From assembly GCA_031271065.1 (NCBI GenBank), contig JAISWP010000128.1, positions 1 through 13,687 of the forward strand: a DNA stretch of 13,687 nucleotides, given 5' to 3'. Positions 7,987-13,687 of the stretch are shown here, piece after piece. Source of the DNA: Synergistaceae bacterium (lineage in GTDB: Bacteria > Synergistota > Synergistia > Synergistales > Synergistaceae). Each line of letters starts with the position of its first letter. The stretch's first letter is position 1. The notes under the pieces were generated by a model. That model worked only from the letters and a program-made list of their open reading frames with translations. It was not told the DNA's origin and searched no databases. The position numbers and the translations under genes are program-made.

Positions 7987-8904
7987 TCACCCTATGACGC
8001 CAAGTTTACCCAAAGCAGACCATGCGGCGCCGATCAAAGCGGCGTCATTTCCCAGCGCGGCCTTCACCAGCCTGGTGACGCGGACGCGCGGATTGCCCTG
8101 CTTTAGGTAAGACTCCTTGAAACTCTCCCACCATCTGTCCGAGGTATCCATCAATCCGCCGCCGAAGATTATCGCCTCCGGGGCCAGTATATTGGCGATA
8201 GAAACGGCGCAGGACGCCAGGTCGCTGACAAAATCCGCGAGAACGTCCCTTGCCGTGCCGCCGCCCTCTTCCAGCAGCTTGAAAAAATCGTGCCCCGACG
8301 AAATCAGATGCGCTCCGGCGCGTCTGTTATAGTTCTTCCACAGGGCGCTTCCTGATATGTATTGTTCCGCGCATCCGTTCTGGCCGCAGGGACATGGGTA
8401 TCCGCCGGGATAAAGTATGGAGTGCCCTATCTCTCCGGCGGCGTAACCCGCGCCGTAAACGGGTACGCCGCCCGTCACGTATCCTCCGCCGACTCCGGTG
8501 CCCAGCACGACGCCGAAGATATCGCCGCAGCCCTGCGCCGCGCCCTTCCATCGTTCGCCGAAAAGAGCCATCCTGCCGTCGTTGCCGACCGCAGCCGGCA
8601 GGCCTGTCCGTTCTCGCATCTCATCCCCCATCGCGACGCCGGCATAGCCTTCGATGTTGACGGCGAACTCGATTCTGCCCGCGGCAGGCTCCACGTGACC
8701 TACCGTGCTTATCCCGACGGCGGATATGTCAAACCGCTCCATCAGTCCGCGGACCGCCCTGCCGCAGACATCCAGCACAAACGCCCCGCCGCCCTCGTTC
8801 GCGTACCTGGTCCTGTGCAGTATCTTTCCGTCCTCATCCACCGCCGCCGCGGCTATCTTAGCGCCTCCGACGTCGAGGGCGGCGACGATCGTTTTTTCAG
8901 ACAT
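7987..8904 (-). CDS. ROK-family sugar kinase
   Basis: A 305-residue ROK-family kinase, expected to phosphorylate the incoming sugar with ATP. Phosphate-loop motif LDVGGAKIA at 10-18 departs from the usual DxGGTK by having Ala15 for Thr. Catalytic Asp109 is in AVGNDGRMALFGE. The ATP-binding block is GVVLGTGVGGG (131-141). The ROK zinc motif GEIGHSILYPGGYPCPCGQNGC supplies His161, Cys171, Cys173 and Cys178. No N-terminal helix-turn-helix is present, so it is an enzyme and not a ROK repressor. It is the first gene of the operon, with its start ATG at 8904 about 160 nt below the predicted transcription start and a GGAAGGTGAG ribosome-binding site 11 nt upstream. It is divergent from the DeoR gene. 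Glucokinase, N-acetylmannosamine kinase and other specificities cannot be told apart by eye. Confidence 0.92.
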   Translation of the reverse strand: MSEKTIVAALDVGGAKIAAAAVDEDGKILHRTRYANEGGGAFVLDVCGRAVRGLMERFDISAVGISTVGHVEPAAGRIEFAVNIEGYAGVAMGDEMRERTGLPAAVGNDGRMALFGERWKGAAQGCGDIFGVVLGTGVGGGYVTGGVPVYGAGYAAGEIGHSILYPGGYPCPCGQNGCAEQYISGSALWKNYNRRAGAHLISSGHDFFKLLEEGGGTARDVLADFVSDLASCAVSIANILAPEAIIFGGGLMDTSDRWWESFKESYLKQGNPRVRVTRLVKAALGNDAALIGAAWSALGKLGVIG

Positions 8905-9013
8905 GATCAGGTCGTCTCACCTTCCGTTACAGCGTCGTCCCTTCCGATTTCACGCGGGATAAAAGCGTCTTTCGCCCGAAGCTGGAATGAGACAAAAATC
9001 ACGCAACATCGCG

Positions 9014-9043
9014 CATTACCAATAATAACGTAACGAAAATAAC
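9014..9043. promoter_or_regulatory. Candidate repressor operator (repeats around TAACG)
   Basis: In the AT-rich leader between promoter and kinase gene, CATTAC (9014-9019) and GTAACG (9030-9035) form an imperfect inverted repeat with a 10-nt spacer. TAACG also occurs in tandem at 9026-9030 and 9031-9035, with TAAC again at 9040-9043. DeoR-family repressors often bind repeated or palindromic AT-rich sites near their divergent promoter, so this is the best-looking candidate. The centre is about 40 nt downstream of the predicted start, which fits a roadblock mode. Evidence is pattern only. Confidence 0.3.
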
Positions 9044-9071
9044 TTAAAAAATTCAGCACTTGCGCGGAGCC

Positions 9072-9100
9072 AATATATACTATAAGATTTTCCGTGTCAA
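9072..9100 (-). promoter_or_regulatory. Sigma-70 promoter of the sugar-uptake operon
   Basis: On the - strand, TTGACA (9095-9100) is a perfect -35 box, followed by a 17-bp spacer and TATATT (9072-9077; 5 of 6 to consensus). Transcription would start near 9065, about 160 nt above the kinase start codon. It lies in the AT-rich 300-bp gap between the kinase gene and the divergent DeoR gene and is the only strong promoter seen for the six-gene operon. A -10-like TATACT on the opposite strand overlaps it at 9076-9081. Confidence 0.8.
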
Positions 9101-9121
9101 TGTTAATCACCGATTTTGATC

Positions 9122-9127
9122 GATAAT
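9122..9127 (+). promoter_or_regulatory. Weak candidate -10 box for the DeoR gene
   Basis: GATAAT matches the -10 consensus at 5 of 6 positions and lies about 80 bp before the DeoR start codon. No good -35 box is found 16-18 bp upstream. An alternative + strand pair, TTGCGC (9060-9065) with TATAAG (9081-9086), has a short 15-bp spacer and overlaps the divergent operon promoter. Either fits a divergent, autoregulated arrangement; neither is strong. Confidence 0.2.
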
Positions 9128-9204
9128 GACCGAGCGGCCGAAAGGACATATCCGTCCGGCGCGGCGATGTTTACCGTACAATCCGGATGCAAGAGGTGTC
9201 AGGC

Positions 9205-9993
9205 ATGACGAGAAGTACGTATTCGGGAGCGATTCCCATAGAGCGCCAGAGAAAAATTTTGGACGAACTCCGCGGCCGCGGCGTCGTGGCCGTCGATAAA
9301 CTCGTCGAGCTGCTGGGAGTCTCGGAATCGACGATCAGGCGGGACCTGGAGGACATGAGCAAAAAGGGGCTGGTCAGCCGCACTCACGGCGGGGCCGTTT
9401 CCCCTTCCTTCAGCACCGCCTACGAAAAGACATACGCCGAGAAAAAAATGATGTTTTTCGAGGAAAAGAGGCGGATAGGGTCGGCCGCCGCGAAATTGGT
9501 GGCCGACGGAGAGACGGTAATCCTGGATTCCGGCTCGACGACTTTCGAGGTGGCAAGGCACCTGACGTCCCGCAGAGGTCTCAAGATCATCACCAACGAT
9601 CTCTCCATAACGGGAGAGGTCGACTACGATCCTTCAAACTCGGTCATCCTGACCGGCGGGTTATACAGCAAGGGGCTAAACCTGCTGGCGGGGAGCGAGA
9701 CCGAAAATTTTTACAGAAATATCAGGGTGAACAAAGCGTTTCTCGCCGCCGACGCGATAGACATGAAAAACGGCGTTTTCAACGCCGCGATGGAGGACGC
9801 GTCCGTCAAAAAGGTCATACTGGAAGTGGCACGCGAGGTCATACTGGTGAGCGATCACTCCAAATTCGGCAGGACATCCCTCTCAAAGGTGTGCGATATC
9901 GCTCAGCTTCACATGATAATCACGGACAGAGGGCTCGATCAGTCGTATCAGCAGGAGCTTCGCAGGATGAACTCGAATTTTATGCTGGTCTGA
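9205..9993 (+). CDS. DeoR-family transcriptional repressor
   Basis: A 262-residue DeoR/GlpR-type regulator that would repress the divergent sugar operon until a phosphorylated sugar binds. An N-terminal winged helix-turn-helix spans about residues 13-65: RQRKILDELRGRG, then VDKLVELLGVSESTIRRDLEDMSKKGLV, then the wing SRTHGGA. The DeoR sensor domain has the phosphate-sugar pocket motif ILDSGSTT (106-113), ITND at about 129-132, LTGG and VSDHSKFG. The start at 9205 is preferred over the in-frame ATG at 9187 because AAGAGGTG lies 6 nt upstream of 9205 while 9187 has no ribosome-binding site. It shares a 300-bp divergent control region with the kinase gene and ends 15 bp from the convergent YfcC gene, with no obvious terminator between them. 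Confidence 0.93.
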   Translation: MTRSTYSGAIPIERQRKILDELRGRGVVAVDKLVELLGVSESTIRRDLEDMSKKGLVSRTHGGAVSPSFSTAYEKTYAEKKMMFFEEKRRIGSAAAKLVADGETVILDSGSTTFEVARHLTSRRGLKIITNDLSITGEVDYDPSNSVILTGGLYSKGLNLLAGSETENFYRNIRVNKAFLAADAIDMKNGVFNAAMEDASVKKVILEVAREVILVSDHSKFGRTSLSKVCDIAQLHMIITDRGLDQSYQQELRRMNSNFMLV

Positions 9994-10008
9994 TACATAG
10001 CGGCCAAA

Positions 10009-11406
10009 TCAGTACCCTATGACCAGGGCGCCCGCCATGCAGAGCGACTGCACCGCGTAGATCAGCGCGAAAAGAGGCAGAAACCAGCGCATCCATTTCC
10101 TGGGGGAAACTTTCGCGAAGCTGCAGATAACGGGCATCGAACCGGTTATCCAGAGTATGTTCGACAGCCCGTCCCCGAACTGGAACGCGAGCACCGCCGT
10201 CTGGCGCGATATGCCCAGCGCGTCGGCCAGGGGCGCCATTATCGGCATACTGACCACGACCTGACCCAGCCCCGACGGGACGAAAAAGTTTATCAGCGTC
10301 TGGATCGCCAGCATAGCCTCGGCGGCGGCCCACCGCGGCATCTTTGACAGGGGAAGGGTCAGCCAGTACACGAGCGTATCGAGGATGGCGGCGTCGTTCA
10401 GTATCAGCACGACCCCTTTGGCCAGCGCTATCTTGAGGCAGGTGGAGGTGATCTCTTTGGCGCTCTCGGCCCATACGTGAGAGATTCTGTCCGGCGGCCA
10501 CCCCATTATGAGGCCTGACGCTATGCCTATAAAGAGATATATGGCGGTGAGCTGCTCGAAGAACCAGCCTCTGTGGATGATCCCCCACACGATGCTTCCG
10601 ATGCCGAATACGAGGACCAGCAGCACGAATATATGGCGCATGGTGAGAGGATATTCGGCGTTTATCTTTTTTCCGATCCCCGGTTTTTTGCCTTTTACCC
10701 CGTGAAGGAGGCTCTTCGACGGATCCTTGGCTATCCGGGCGGCGTACAGCATGACGTAGGCGGAAGCCGCCGCTGCCATAGCGATGTGGCAGAATATCCT
10801 GTATCCGGCCCCTGAGAAGAGCTCGAGCCCGGCGATCTGCTGGGCTATCCCGACCGTGAACGGGTTGAGACAAGCGCCGGAATATCCTATGCCTATCCCG
10901 AGGGCCACTATGGACATGCCGACCAGCGCGTCATAGCCCATCGATATGGAGACCCCCACGAACAGCGGTATGAAGGCGAACATCTCCTCGAATACCGAGA
11001 GAGTCGACGACGCCATTCCTATCATGAAAATGAAAAGAGGTATGACCCATATCCGCGCGCCTTCCCTTAACAGCGCCAGCGTCTTGGCTATCAGAGCGTG
11101 GAACACGCCGGTGGCGGCCACTATAGCTATAGACGGGAATGTGATGAAAAGGAAGAACACAACGTCTCCGGCGGACACCATGCCCCTGTAGACGGTCGTC
11201 AGAACGTCCGCCATGTTCGCGGGGGACGGCTCCACGGGCCTGTAAGTGCCCGGCACTATCTCATAAGACGAGGTCCGCCCCTCGGCGCGTTCGTACCGCC
11301 CGGCGGGGACGAGCCAGGTCGCCAGGGAACATAGTATTATCACCAGAAACAGGATTGTATATACATGGGGAATGTCAGTGATATGCGCGTTGTCGTCTAC
11401 GTGCAT
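10009..11406 (-). CDS. YfcC/DcuC-family membrane transporter
   Basis: A 465-residue polytopic inner-membrane carrier of the YfcC group (DcuC/ArsB-like superfamily; PF03606). Characterised relatives move C4-dicarboxylates or exchange basic amino acids, and many members have unknown substrates. Features seen are HVYTILFLVIILCSLATWLVPAGRYE at the N-terminus, about a dozen hydrophobic segments, and two re-entrant-type blocks in an inverted-repeat layout: GYSGACLNPFTVGIAQQIAG (174-193) and FFVPSGLGQVVVSMPIMAPLADALGISRQ (374-402), the latter followed by FQFGDGLSNILWITGS. The cytoplasmic loop near 226-250 is Lys-rich. The ATG at 11406 follows GGAGGGT with 4-nt spacing. It is a single gene: the paaK-ACT terminator lies upstream and the convergent DeoR gene downstream. 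In this context import of a peptide or amino-acid fermentation substrate is plausible but unproven. Confidence 0.88.
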   Translation of the reverse strand: MHVDDNAHITDIPHVYTILFLVIILCSLATWLVPAGRYERAEGRTSSYEIVPGTYRPVEPSPANMADVLTTVYRGMVSAGDVVFFLFITFPSIAIVAATGVFHALIAKTLALLREGARIWVIPLFIFMIGMASSTLSVFEEMFAFIPLFVGVSISMGYDALVGMSIVALGIGIGYSGACLNPFTVGIAQQIAGLELFSGAGYRIFCHIAMAAAASAYVMLYAARIAKDPSKSLLHGVKGKKPGIGKKINAEYPLTMRHIFVLLVLVFGIGSIVWGIIHRGWFFEQLTAIYLFIGIASGLIMGWPPDRISHVWAESAKEITSTCLKIALAKGVVLILNDAAILDTLVYWLTLPLSKMPRWAAAEAMLAIQTLINFFVPSGLGQVVVSMPIMAPLADALGISRQTAVLAFQFGDGLSNILWITGSMPVICSFAKVSPRKWMRWFLPLFALIYAVQSLCMAGALVIGY

Positions 11407-11460
11407 GTATACCCTCCGTCGGATTCGATCCCGGCGATGTGAACCGGTGCATTGGCGGAT

Positions 11461-11469
11461 ATTATCACA
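11461..11469 (-). promoter_or_regulatory. Candidate extended -10 promoter for the YfcC gene
   Basis: On the - strand TGTGATAAT reads as an extended -10 element (TGn plus GATAAT, 5 of 6 to consensus), about 55 nt before the YfcC start codon and after the terminator of the preceding operon. There is no convincing -35 box at 16-18 bp, as expected for extended -10 promoters. GCCGTAA and TTACGGC (11483-11489 and 11508-11514) form a 7-bp inverted repeat just upstream and could be a regulator site. Confidence 0.4.
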
Positions 11470-11550
11470 TCACTGACTGCCGTAAGAAGGGGTTTTTACT
11501 GTTTTACGGCTCCCGAAACAAATAGCGGGGCGGTCCAATCGGCGCCGGAG

Positions 11551-11584
11551 CGAAAAAACGCGGGGACCGGTTCAAGTCCCCGCG
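11551..11584 (-). terminator. Intrinsic terminator of the paaK-ACT operon
   Basis: CGCGGGGAC (11559-11567) and GTCCCCGCG (11576-11584) form a perfect 9-bp GC-rich stem with an 8-nt loop. On the - strand it is followed directly by TTTTTT (11553-11558). It sits about 35 nt after the stop of the ACT-domain gene and separates this operon from the YfcC gene. Confidence 0.88.
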
Positions 11585-11619
11585 CGGCTGACGTATTACC
11601 GCTTATTATTTAACCGGAC

Positions 11620-12051
11620 TCACTGATCGAAGAGATTGCCGTCCGACGCGGCGTCTACCCCGCCTCCCGCCAGAACGTCCCGGGCCAGGACGTTGTCCGC
11701 GACGCGCAGTATGACGTAAGCGTTGCCCTGTTTTCTCGTGATGAACGCGTACGCGTACTCCACGCTGATCCCTTTTTCCGCGAGTATCCGAAGCACTTTC
11801 GCCAGGCTCCCCGGCGCGTCCGCGAGAGGGACCGCCAGTACCTGGGTCGTGGACACGACAAAACCCGCCTCCTTCAAAAGGGCATGTGCCCTGGCAGGGT
11901 CGTCCGCTATTATCCGCAGCACTCCGAAATCGCTCGAGTCCGCTATGGAGAGCGCCCGCAGATCGATTCCGGCGTCTCCCATTATCTCCGTGACCTCCGC
12001 CAGGGTGCCAAGTTTGTTTTCGACATAAACCGCGATCTGATCGACAATCAT
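11620..12051 (-). CDS. Tandem ACT-domain protein
   Basis: A 143-residue cytoplasmic protein made of two ACT domains. The first is about residues 3-65 (QIAVYVENKLGTLAEVTEIMGDAGIDLRALSIADS onward) and the second about 71-125 (VLAVPLADAPGSLAKVLRILAEKGISVEYAYAF onward). Each has the beta-alpha-beta start with the Gly-Thr/Ser-Leu-Ala turn where ACT domains bind amino acids. There is no catalytic or DNA-binding domain, so it is probably an amino-acid sensor or a regulatory partner. The ATG at 12051 is preceded by AAGGAGG 8 nt upstream; that site overlaps the stop codon of the paaK-type gene 14 bp away, so the two are translationally coupled. Pairing of such ACT proteins with PaaK-type ligases recurs in anaerobic amino-acid fermenters, and an aromatic or branched amino acid is a reasonable ligand. 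Confidence 0.88.
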   Translation of the reverse strand: MIVDQIAVYVENKLGTLAEVTEIMGDAGIDLRALSIADSSDFGVLRIIADDPARAHALLKEAGFVVSTTQVLAVPLADAPGSLAKVLRILAEKGISVEYAYAFITRKQGNAYVILRVADNVLARDVLAGGGVDAASDGNLFDQ

Positions 12052-12065
12052 GATAAAGGCCTCCT

Positions 12066-13361
12066 TTATATTCTGCGTTTGTCGATTACGCGAACAGCCT
12101 TGCCCTCGCTGCGGGCTATGCCGCGCGGGGCGACCAGCGTCATCTTCGGCGATATTCCGAGCATCGCCCTCATATCCGCCACCAGTTCCGCCTCGCGGGT
12201 GGATATGTTCTTCACCGTGTCCGAGAACATCTCGGGCGTCATCTCCACCTGGACCTCGAAGGTATCCGTGTGTTTTACCCTGTCCACTATTATCTGATAG
12301 TTGGACGTCATGCCGCACTTCAAAAGCACGGTCTCTATCTGGGACGGGAATACGTTGACCCCCCTGATTATGAGCATGTCGTCCGTGCGGCCCATGAGGC
12401 GGGACATCTTGACGAGAGTCCTTCCGCAGGAACACTGTTTGCGGCTCAGGACGCAGATATCCCGGGTCCTGTAGCGCAAGAGCGGGAACGCGGTTTTCGT
12501 GATGCAGGTGAAAACAAGCTCTCCCTTCTCGCCCTCCGGAAGGACCTCTCCGGTCGCGGGGTCTATTATCTCAGGTATGAAGTGATCCTCGTTCACGTGC
12601 ATCCCCGTCTGCTCCGAGCACTCGTATGAGACGCCCGGCCCCGTTATCTCGGTCAGGCCGTATATATCATACGCCTTTATGCCGAGATTTTTCTCTATAT
12701 CTCGCCTCATCTCCTCGCTCCACGCCTCCGCGCCGAATATCCCCGCCTTGAGCTTTATGCTGTCACGCATTCCCTGGCTGCCGATCGTCTCGGCGAGATA
12801 GGCGGCGTACGAAGGAGTGCAGCAGAGTATCGTGGAACCCAGGTCGCACATGAACTGGATCTGCCGCTCAGTGTTCCCCGACGACATCGGCAGAGTGAGC
12901 GAGCCCACCTTGTGGGAGCCGCCATTCAGTCCCGGACCTCCGGTAAAGAGCCCGTAACCGTAACTCACGTGAACCACGTCGTCCTTCCCCCCCCCGGCCG
13001 CTACTATGGCCCTGGCGCAGCATTCGTCCCACAGGTCGATGTCCGCCTGGGTGTAGAAGGCGACGACCCTCCTGCCCGTGGTGCCGCTCGTCGACTGAAT
13101 GCGGACCGCGTCTGAGAGGGGAACGGCAAGCATCCCGTAGGGATAGGCGTCGCGCAGGTCGTCTTTCGACAAGAAGGGCAGTTTCGGCAGATCATCGATC
13201 GATCTGATATCCTCCGGCCCGACTCCTTTGGCGTCCATGAGCCCCCTGTAGTACGCCACATTGTCATAGACGCGCCTCACCGCCCGGACGAGCCTCTCCG
13301 TCTGCAGAGATTTCATCTTATCCCTCGGCGCGCACTCCATCTCTTCCTGATAGTAACTCAC
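12066..13361 (-). CDS. paaK: Phenylacetate-CoA ligase-type (PaaK family) aryl-CoA ligase
   Basis: An adenylate-forming acyl-CoA ligase of about 431 residues, expected to convert phenylacetate or a related aryl acid plus ATP and CoA to the CoA thioester; run in reverse it could conserve energy. Motifs: ATP loop STSGTTG (about 90-96), VSYGYGLFTGGPG, YGLTE (234-238), YRTRD (297-301) and the C-terminal catalytic Lys in RSEGKAVRVIDKR. QCSCGRT matches the family's CxCGR site. Start: GTG at 13361 is preferred because AGGAG (13370-13374) lies 8 nt upstream and the protein then begins like relatives (x-SYYQEEMECAPRD). An ATG at 13367 would have only 2-nt spacing. A run of nine G (9 C on the + strand, 12987-12995) codes for the AAGGGKDD segment. 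It is first in an operon with the ACT gene, behind a leader with a terminator. Confidence 0.92.
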   Translation of the reverse strand: MSYYQEEMECAPRDKMKSLQTERLVRAVRRVYDNVAYYRGLMDAKGVGPEDIRSIDDLPKLPFLSKDDLRDAYPYGMLAVPLSDAVRIQSTSGTTGRRVVAFYTQADIDLWDECCARAIVAAGGGKDDVVHVSYGYGLFTGGPGLNGGSHKVGSLTLPMSSGNTERQIQFMCDLGSTILCCTPSYAAYLAETIGSQGMRDSIKLKAGIFGAEAWSEEMRRDIEKNLGIKAYDIYGLTEITGPGVSYECSEQTGMHVNEDHFIPEIIDPATGEVLPEGEKGELVFTCITKTAFPLLRYRTRDICVLSRKQCSCGRTLVKMSRLMGRTDDMLIIRGVNVFPSQIETVLLKCGMTSNYQIIVDRVKHTDTFEVQVEMTPEMFSDTVKNISTREAELVADMRAMLGISPKMTLVAPRGIARSEGKAVRVIDKRRI

Positions 13362-13402
13362 ACACATCACTCCTCTTTATGATTGATATTGACCGGGCAA
13401 TT

Positions 13403-13440
13403 AAAAAAACCGGGGCCTCTTTCGAAAGAGGACCCCGGTT
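13403..13440 (-). terminator. Intrinsic terminator in the paaK leader (candidate attenuator)
   Basis: On the - strand AACCGGGG (13433-13440) pairs with CCCCGGTT (13408-13415). The stem continues as CCTCT/AGAGG after a single bulged T, and seven T (13403-13409) follow. This is a textbook intrinsic terminator read toward paaK, ending only about 40 nt before its start codon. No promoter fits in that 40-nt gap, so paaK must be reached by read-through. Its 5' arm can alternatively pair with 13521-13528 (GGATCCCG), the left arm of an upstream hairpin. Confidence 0.88.
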
Positions 13441-13485
13441 TCATCCGTGGATTCGGGTTATGACCGCCGTTAAAACATACTCGCC

Positions 13486-13596
13486 TCAGGCGCGGCCATA
13501 AACACAGACCCCGGAAGAAACGGGATCCGTGCCGGTAAAGGAGAACACCGCGGCATGATTTCGCGCACATACCGCGCAAATCCGTTCGAACATCAT
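13486..13596 (-). CDS. Possible 36-residue leader peptide upstream of paaK
   Basis: A short open frame in the paaK leader begins ATG ATG with an A-G-rich site, AAGGGGGG, 6 nt upstream (one mismatch to consensus) and ends TGA at 13486-13488. The peptide starts MMFERICAVCARN and ends VCVYGRA. It has three Cys, three Phe and one Tyr, but no run of a single amino acid as in classic attenuation peptides. Its start codons lie inside hairpin A, and its codons 22-32 cover hairpin B, so translation would affect both. It could be a sensing leader peptide, a small protein, or a chance frame. Confidence 0.3.
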   Translation of the reverse strand: MMFERICAVCARNHAAVFSFTGTDPVSSGVCVYGRA

Positions 13597-13644
13597 GCCA
13601 AGCCCCCCTTTTATAAACTAAAGTCACGATTAAACGTGGTTGAT

Positions 13645-13673
13645 TTTATACCCCATGTATCATTGTTTGTCAA
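13645..13673 (-). promoter_or_regulatory. Strong sigma-70 promoter of the paaK-ACT operon
   Basis: On the - strand a perfect -35 TTGACA (13668-13673), 17-bp spacer and TATAAA (13645-13650; 5 of 6) predict a start near 13638. That is about 275 nt upstream of the paaK start codon, with the terminator-bearing leader in between. The right window edge is 14 bp beyond, so more upstream control sites may be missing. Confidence 0.8.
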
Positions 13674-13687
13674 GCAGAAACTTAAAC

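Larger units (their letters stand above)
13403..13638 (-). ncRNA. Structured paaK leader RNA, possible attenuator or riboswitch
   Basis: A leader of about 235 nt runs from the predicted transcription start to the terminator. Hairpin A: GGCATGAT (13592-13599) pairs perfectly with ATCATGCC (13552-13559), enclosing a second stem TTTGCGC/GCGCGAA (13574-13580 with 13560-13566, one U-G pair, 7-nt loop) and an 11-nt one-sided bulge containing GTTCGAAC. Hairpin B: CACGGATCCCG (13521-13531) pairs over 11 bp, with two wobble pairs, with CGGGGTCTGTG (13503-13513), loop TTTCTTC. CCGGGGTC is repeated in the right arm of hairpin B (13507-13514) and in the 5' arm of the terminator (13431-13438), so GGATCCCG can pair with either. 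I do not recognise a T-box or a common riboswitch consensus. The structures are directly visible; regulation is inferred. Confidence 0.55.

Noticed and set aside
9187..9204. The upstream ATG as start of the DeoR protein.
   Set aside because: It has no ribosome-binding site, whereas AAGAGGTG precedes the ATG at 9205 by 6 nt.
11560..11590. GGTTCAAGTCC resembles a tRNA T-arm.
   Set aside because: The flanks form a 9-bp terminator stem, not a T-stem, and no anticodon arm, D-arm or acceptor stem is found around it.
11620..12435. A longer start for the ACT protein, extending into the paaK-type gene.
   Set aside because: The extension is an out-of-frame reading of the ligase 3' end; ATG 12051 has an AAGGAGG site 8 nt upstream and gives exactly two ACT domains.
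13367..13627. An 86-codon - strand open frame in the paaK leader.
   Set aside because: It runs straight through the terminator hairpin and T-run and overlaps the paaK start region; its translation is Arg/Gly/Cys-rich with no family resemblance.

Overview
The window (about 13.7 kb, GC-rich, compact) looks like a chromosomal segment from an anaerobic, amino-acid-fermenting bacterium. A secreted C69 dipeptidase, a YfcC/DcuC-family carrier and a PaaK-type aryl-CoA ligase paired with a tandem-ACT protein are a combination I associate with Synergistota (Cloacibacillus/Pyramidobacter-like). This placement is inference from gene content and style, not from a marker gene; some Clostridia would also fit. 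I see no mobile element, CRISPR array, tRNA or rRNA.

Left edge (1-1409, + strand): the 3' part of a C69 peptidase gene that begins before the window. Its expected N-terminal catalytic Cys lies at 12-14, upstream of the first in-frame ATG.

Centre (1418-8904, - strand): one six-gene operon read right to left: ROK-family sugar kinase, Gfo/Idh/MocA oxidoreductase, GATase1-like/ThuA-like protein, RbsC-type permease, periplasmic sugar-binding protein, and an 849-aa protein that fuses a second RbsC-type permease to a complete RbsA-type double ATPase. A consensus promoter (TTGACA-17-TATATT, 9072-9100) precedes the kinase, and a divergent DeoR-family repressor gene (9205-9993) is the likely local regulator. 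Together they form a carbohydrate (or polyol) uptake and processing module whose substrate cannot be read from sequence. A 15-bp GC hairpin sits between the binding-protein gene and the fusion gene.

Right (10009-13687, - strand): a YfcC-family transporter with its own candidate promoter, then, upstream of it, a paaK-ACT operon that ends in a clear intrinsic terminator (11551-11584). The paaK operon is preceded by a strong promoter (TTGACA-17-TATAAA, 13645-13673) and a leader of about 275 nt. The leader contains two well-formed hairpins, a possible 36-codon leader ORF and a textbook intrinsic terminator only about 40 nt before the paaK start. One arm of an upstream hairpin can also pair with the 5' arm of that terminator. 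This is the architecture of a transcription-attenuation or riboswitch-like switch, and I do not recognise it as a known class. It is the best candidate here for an undescribed element.
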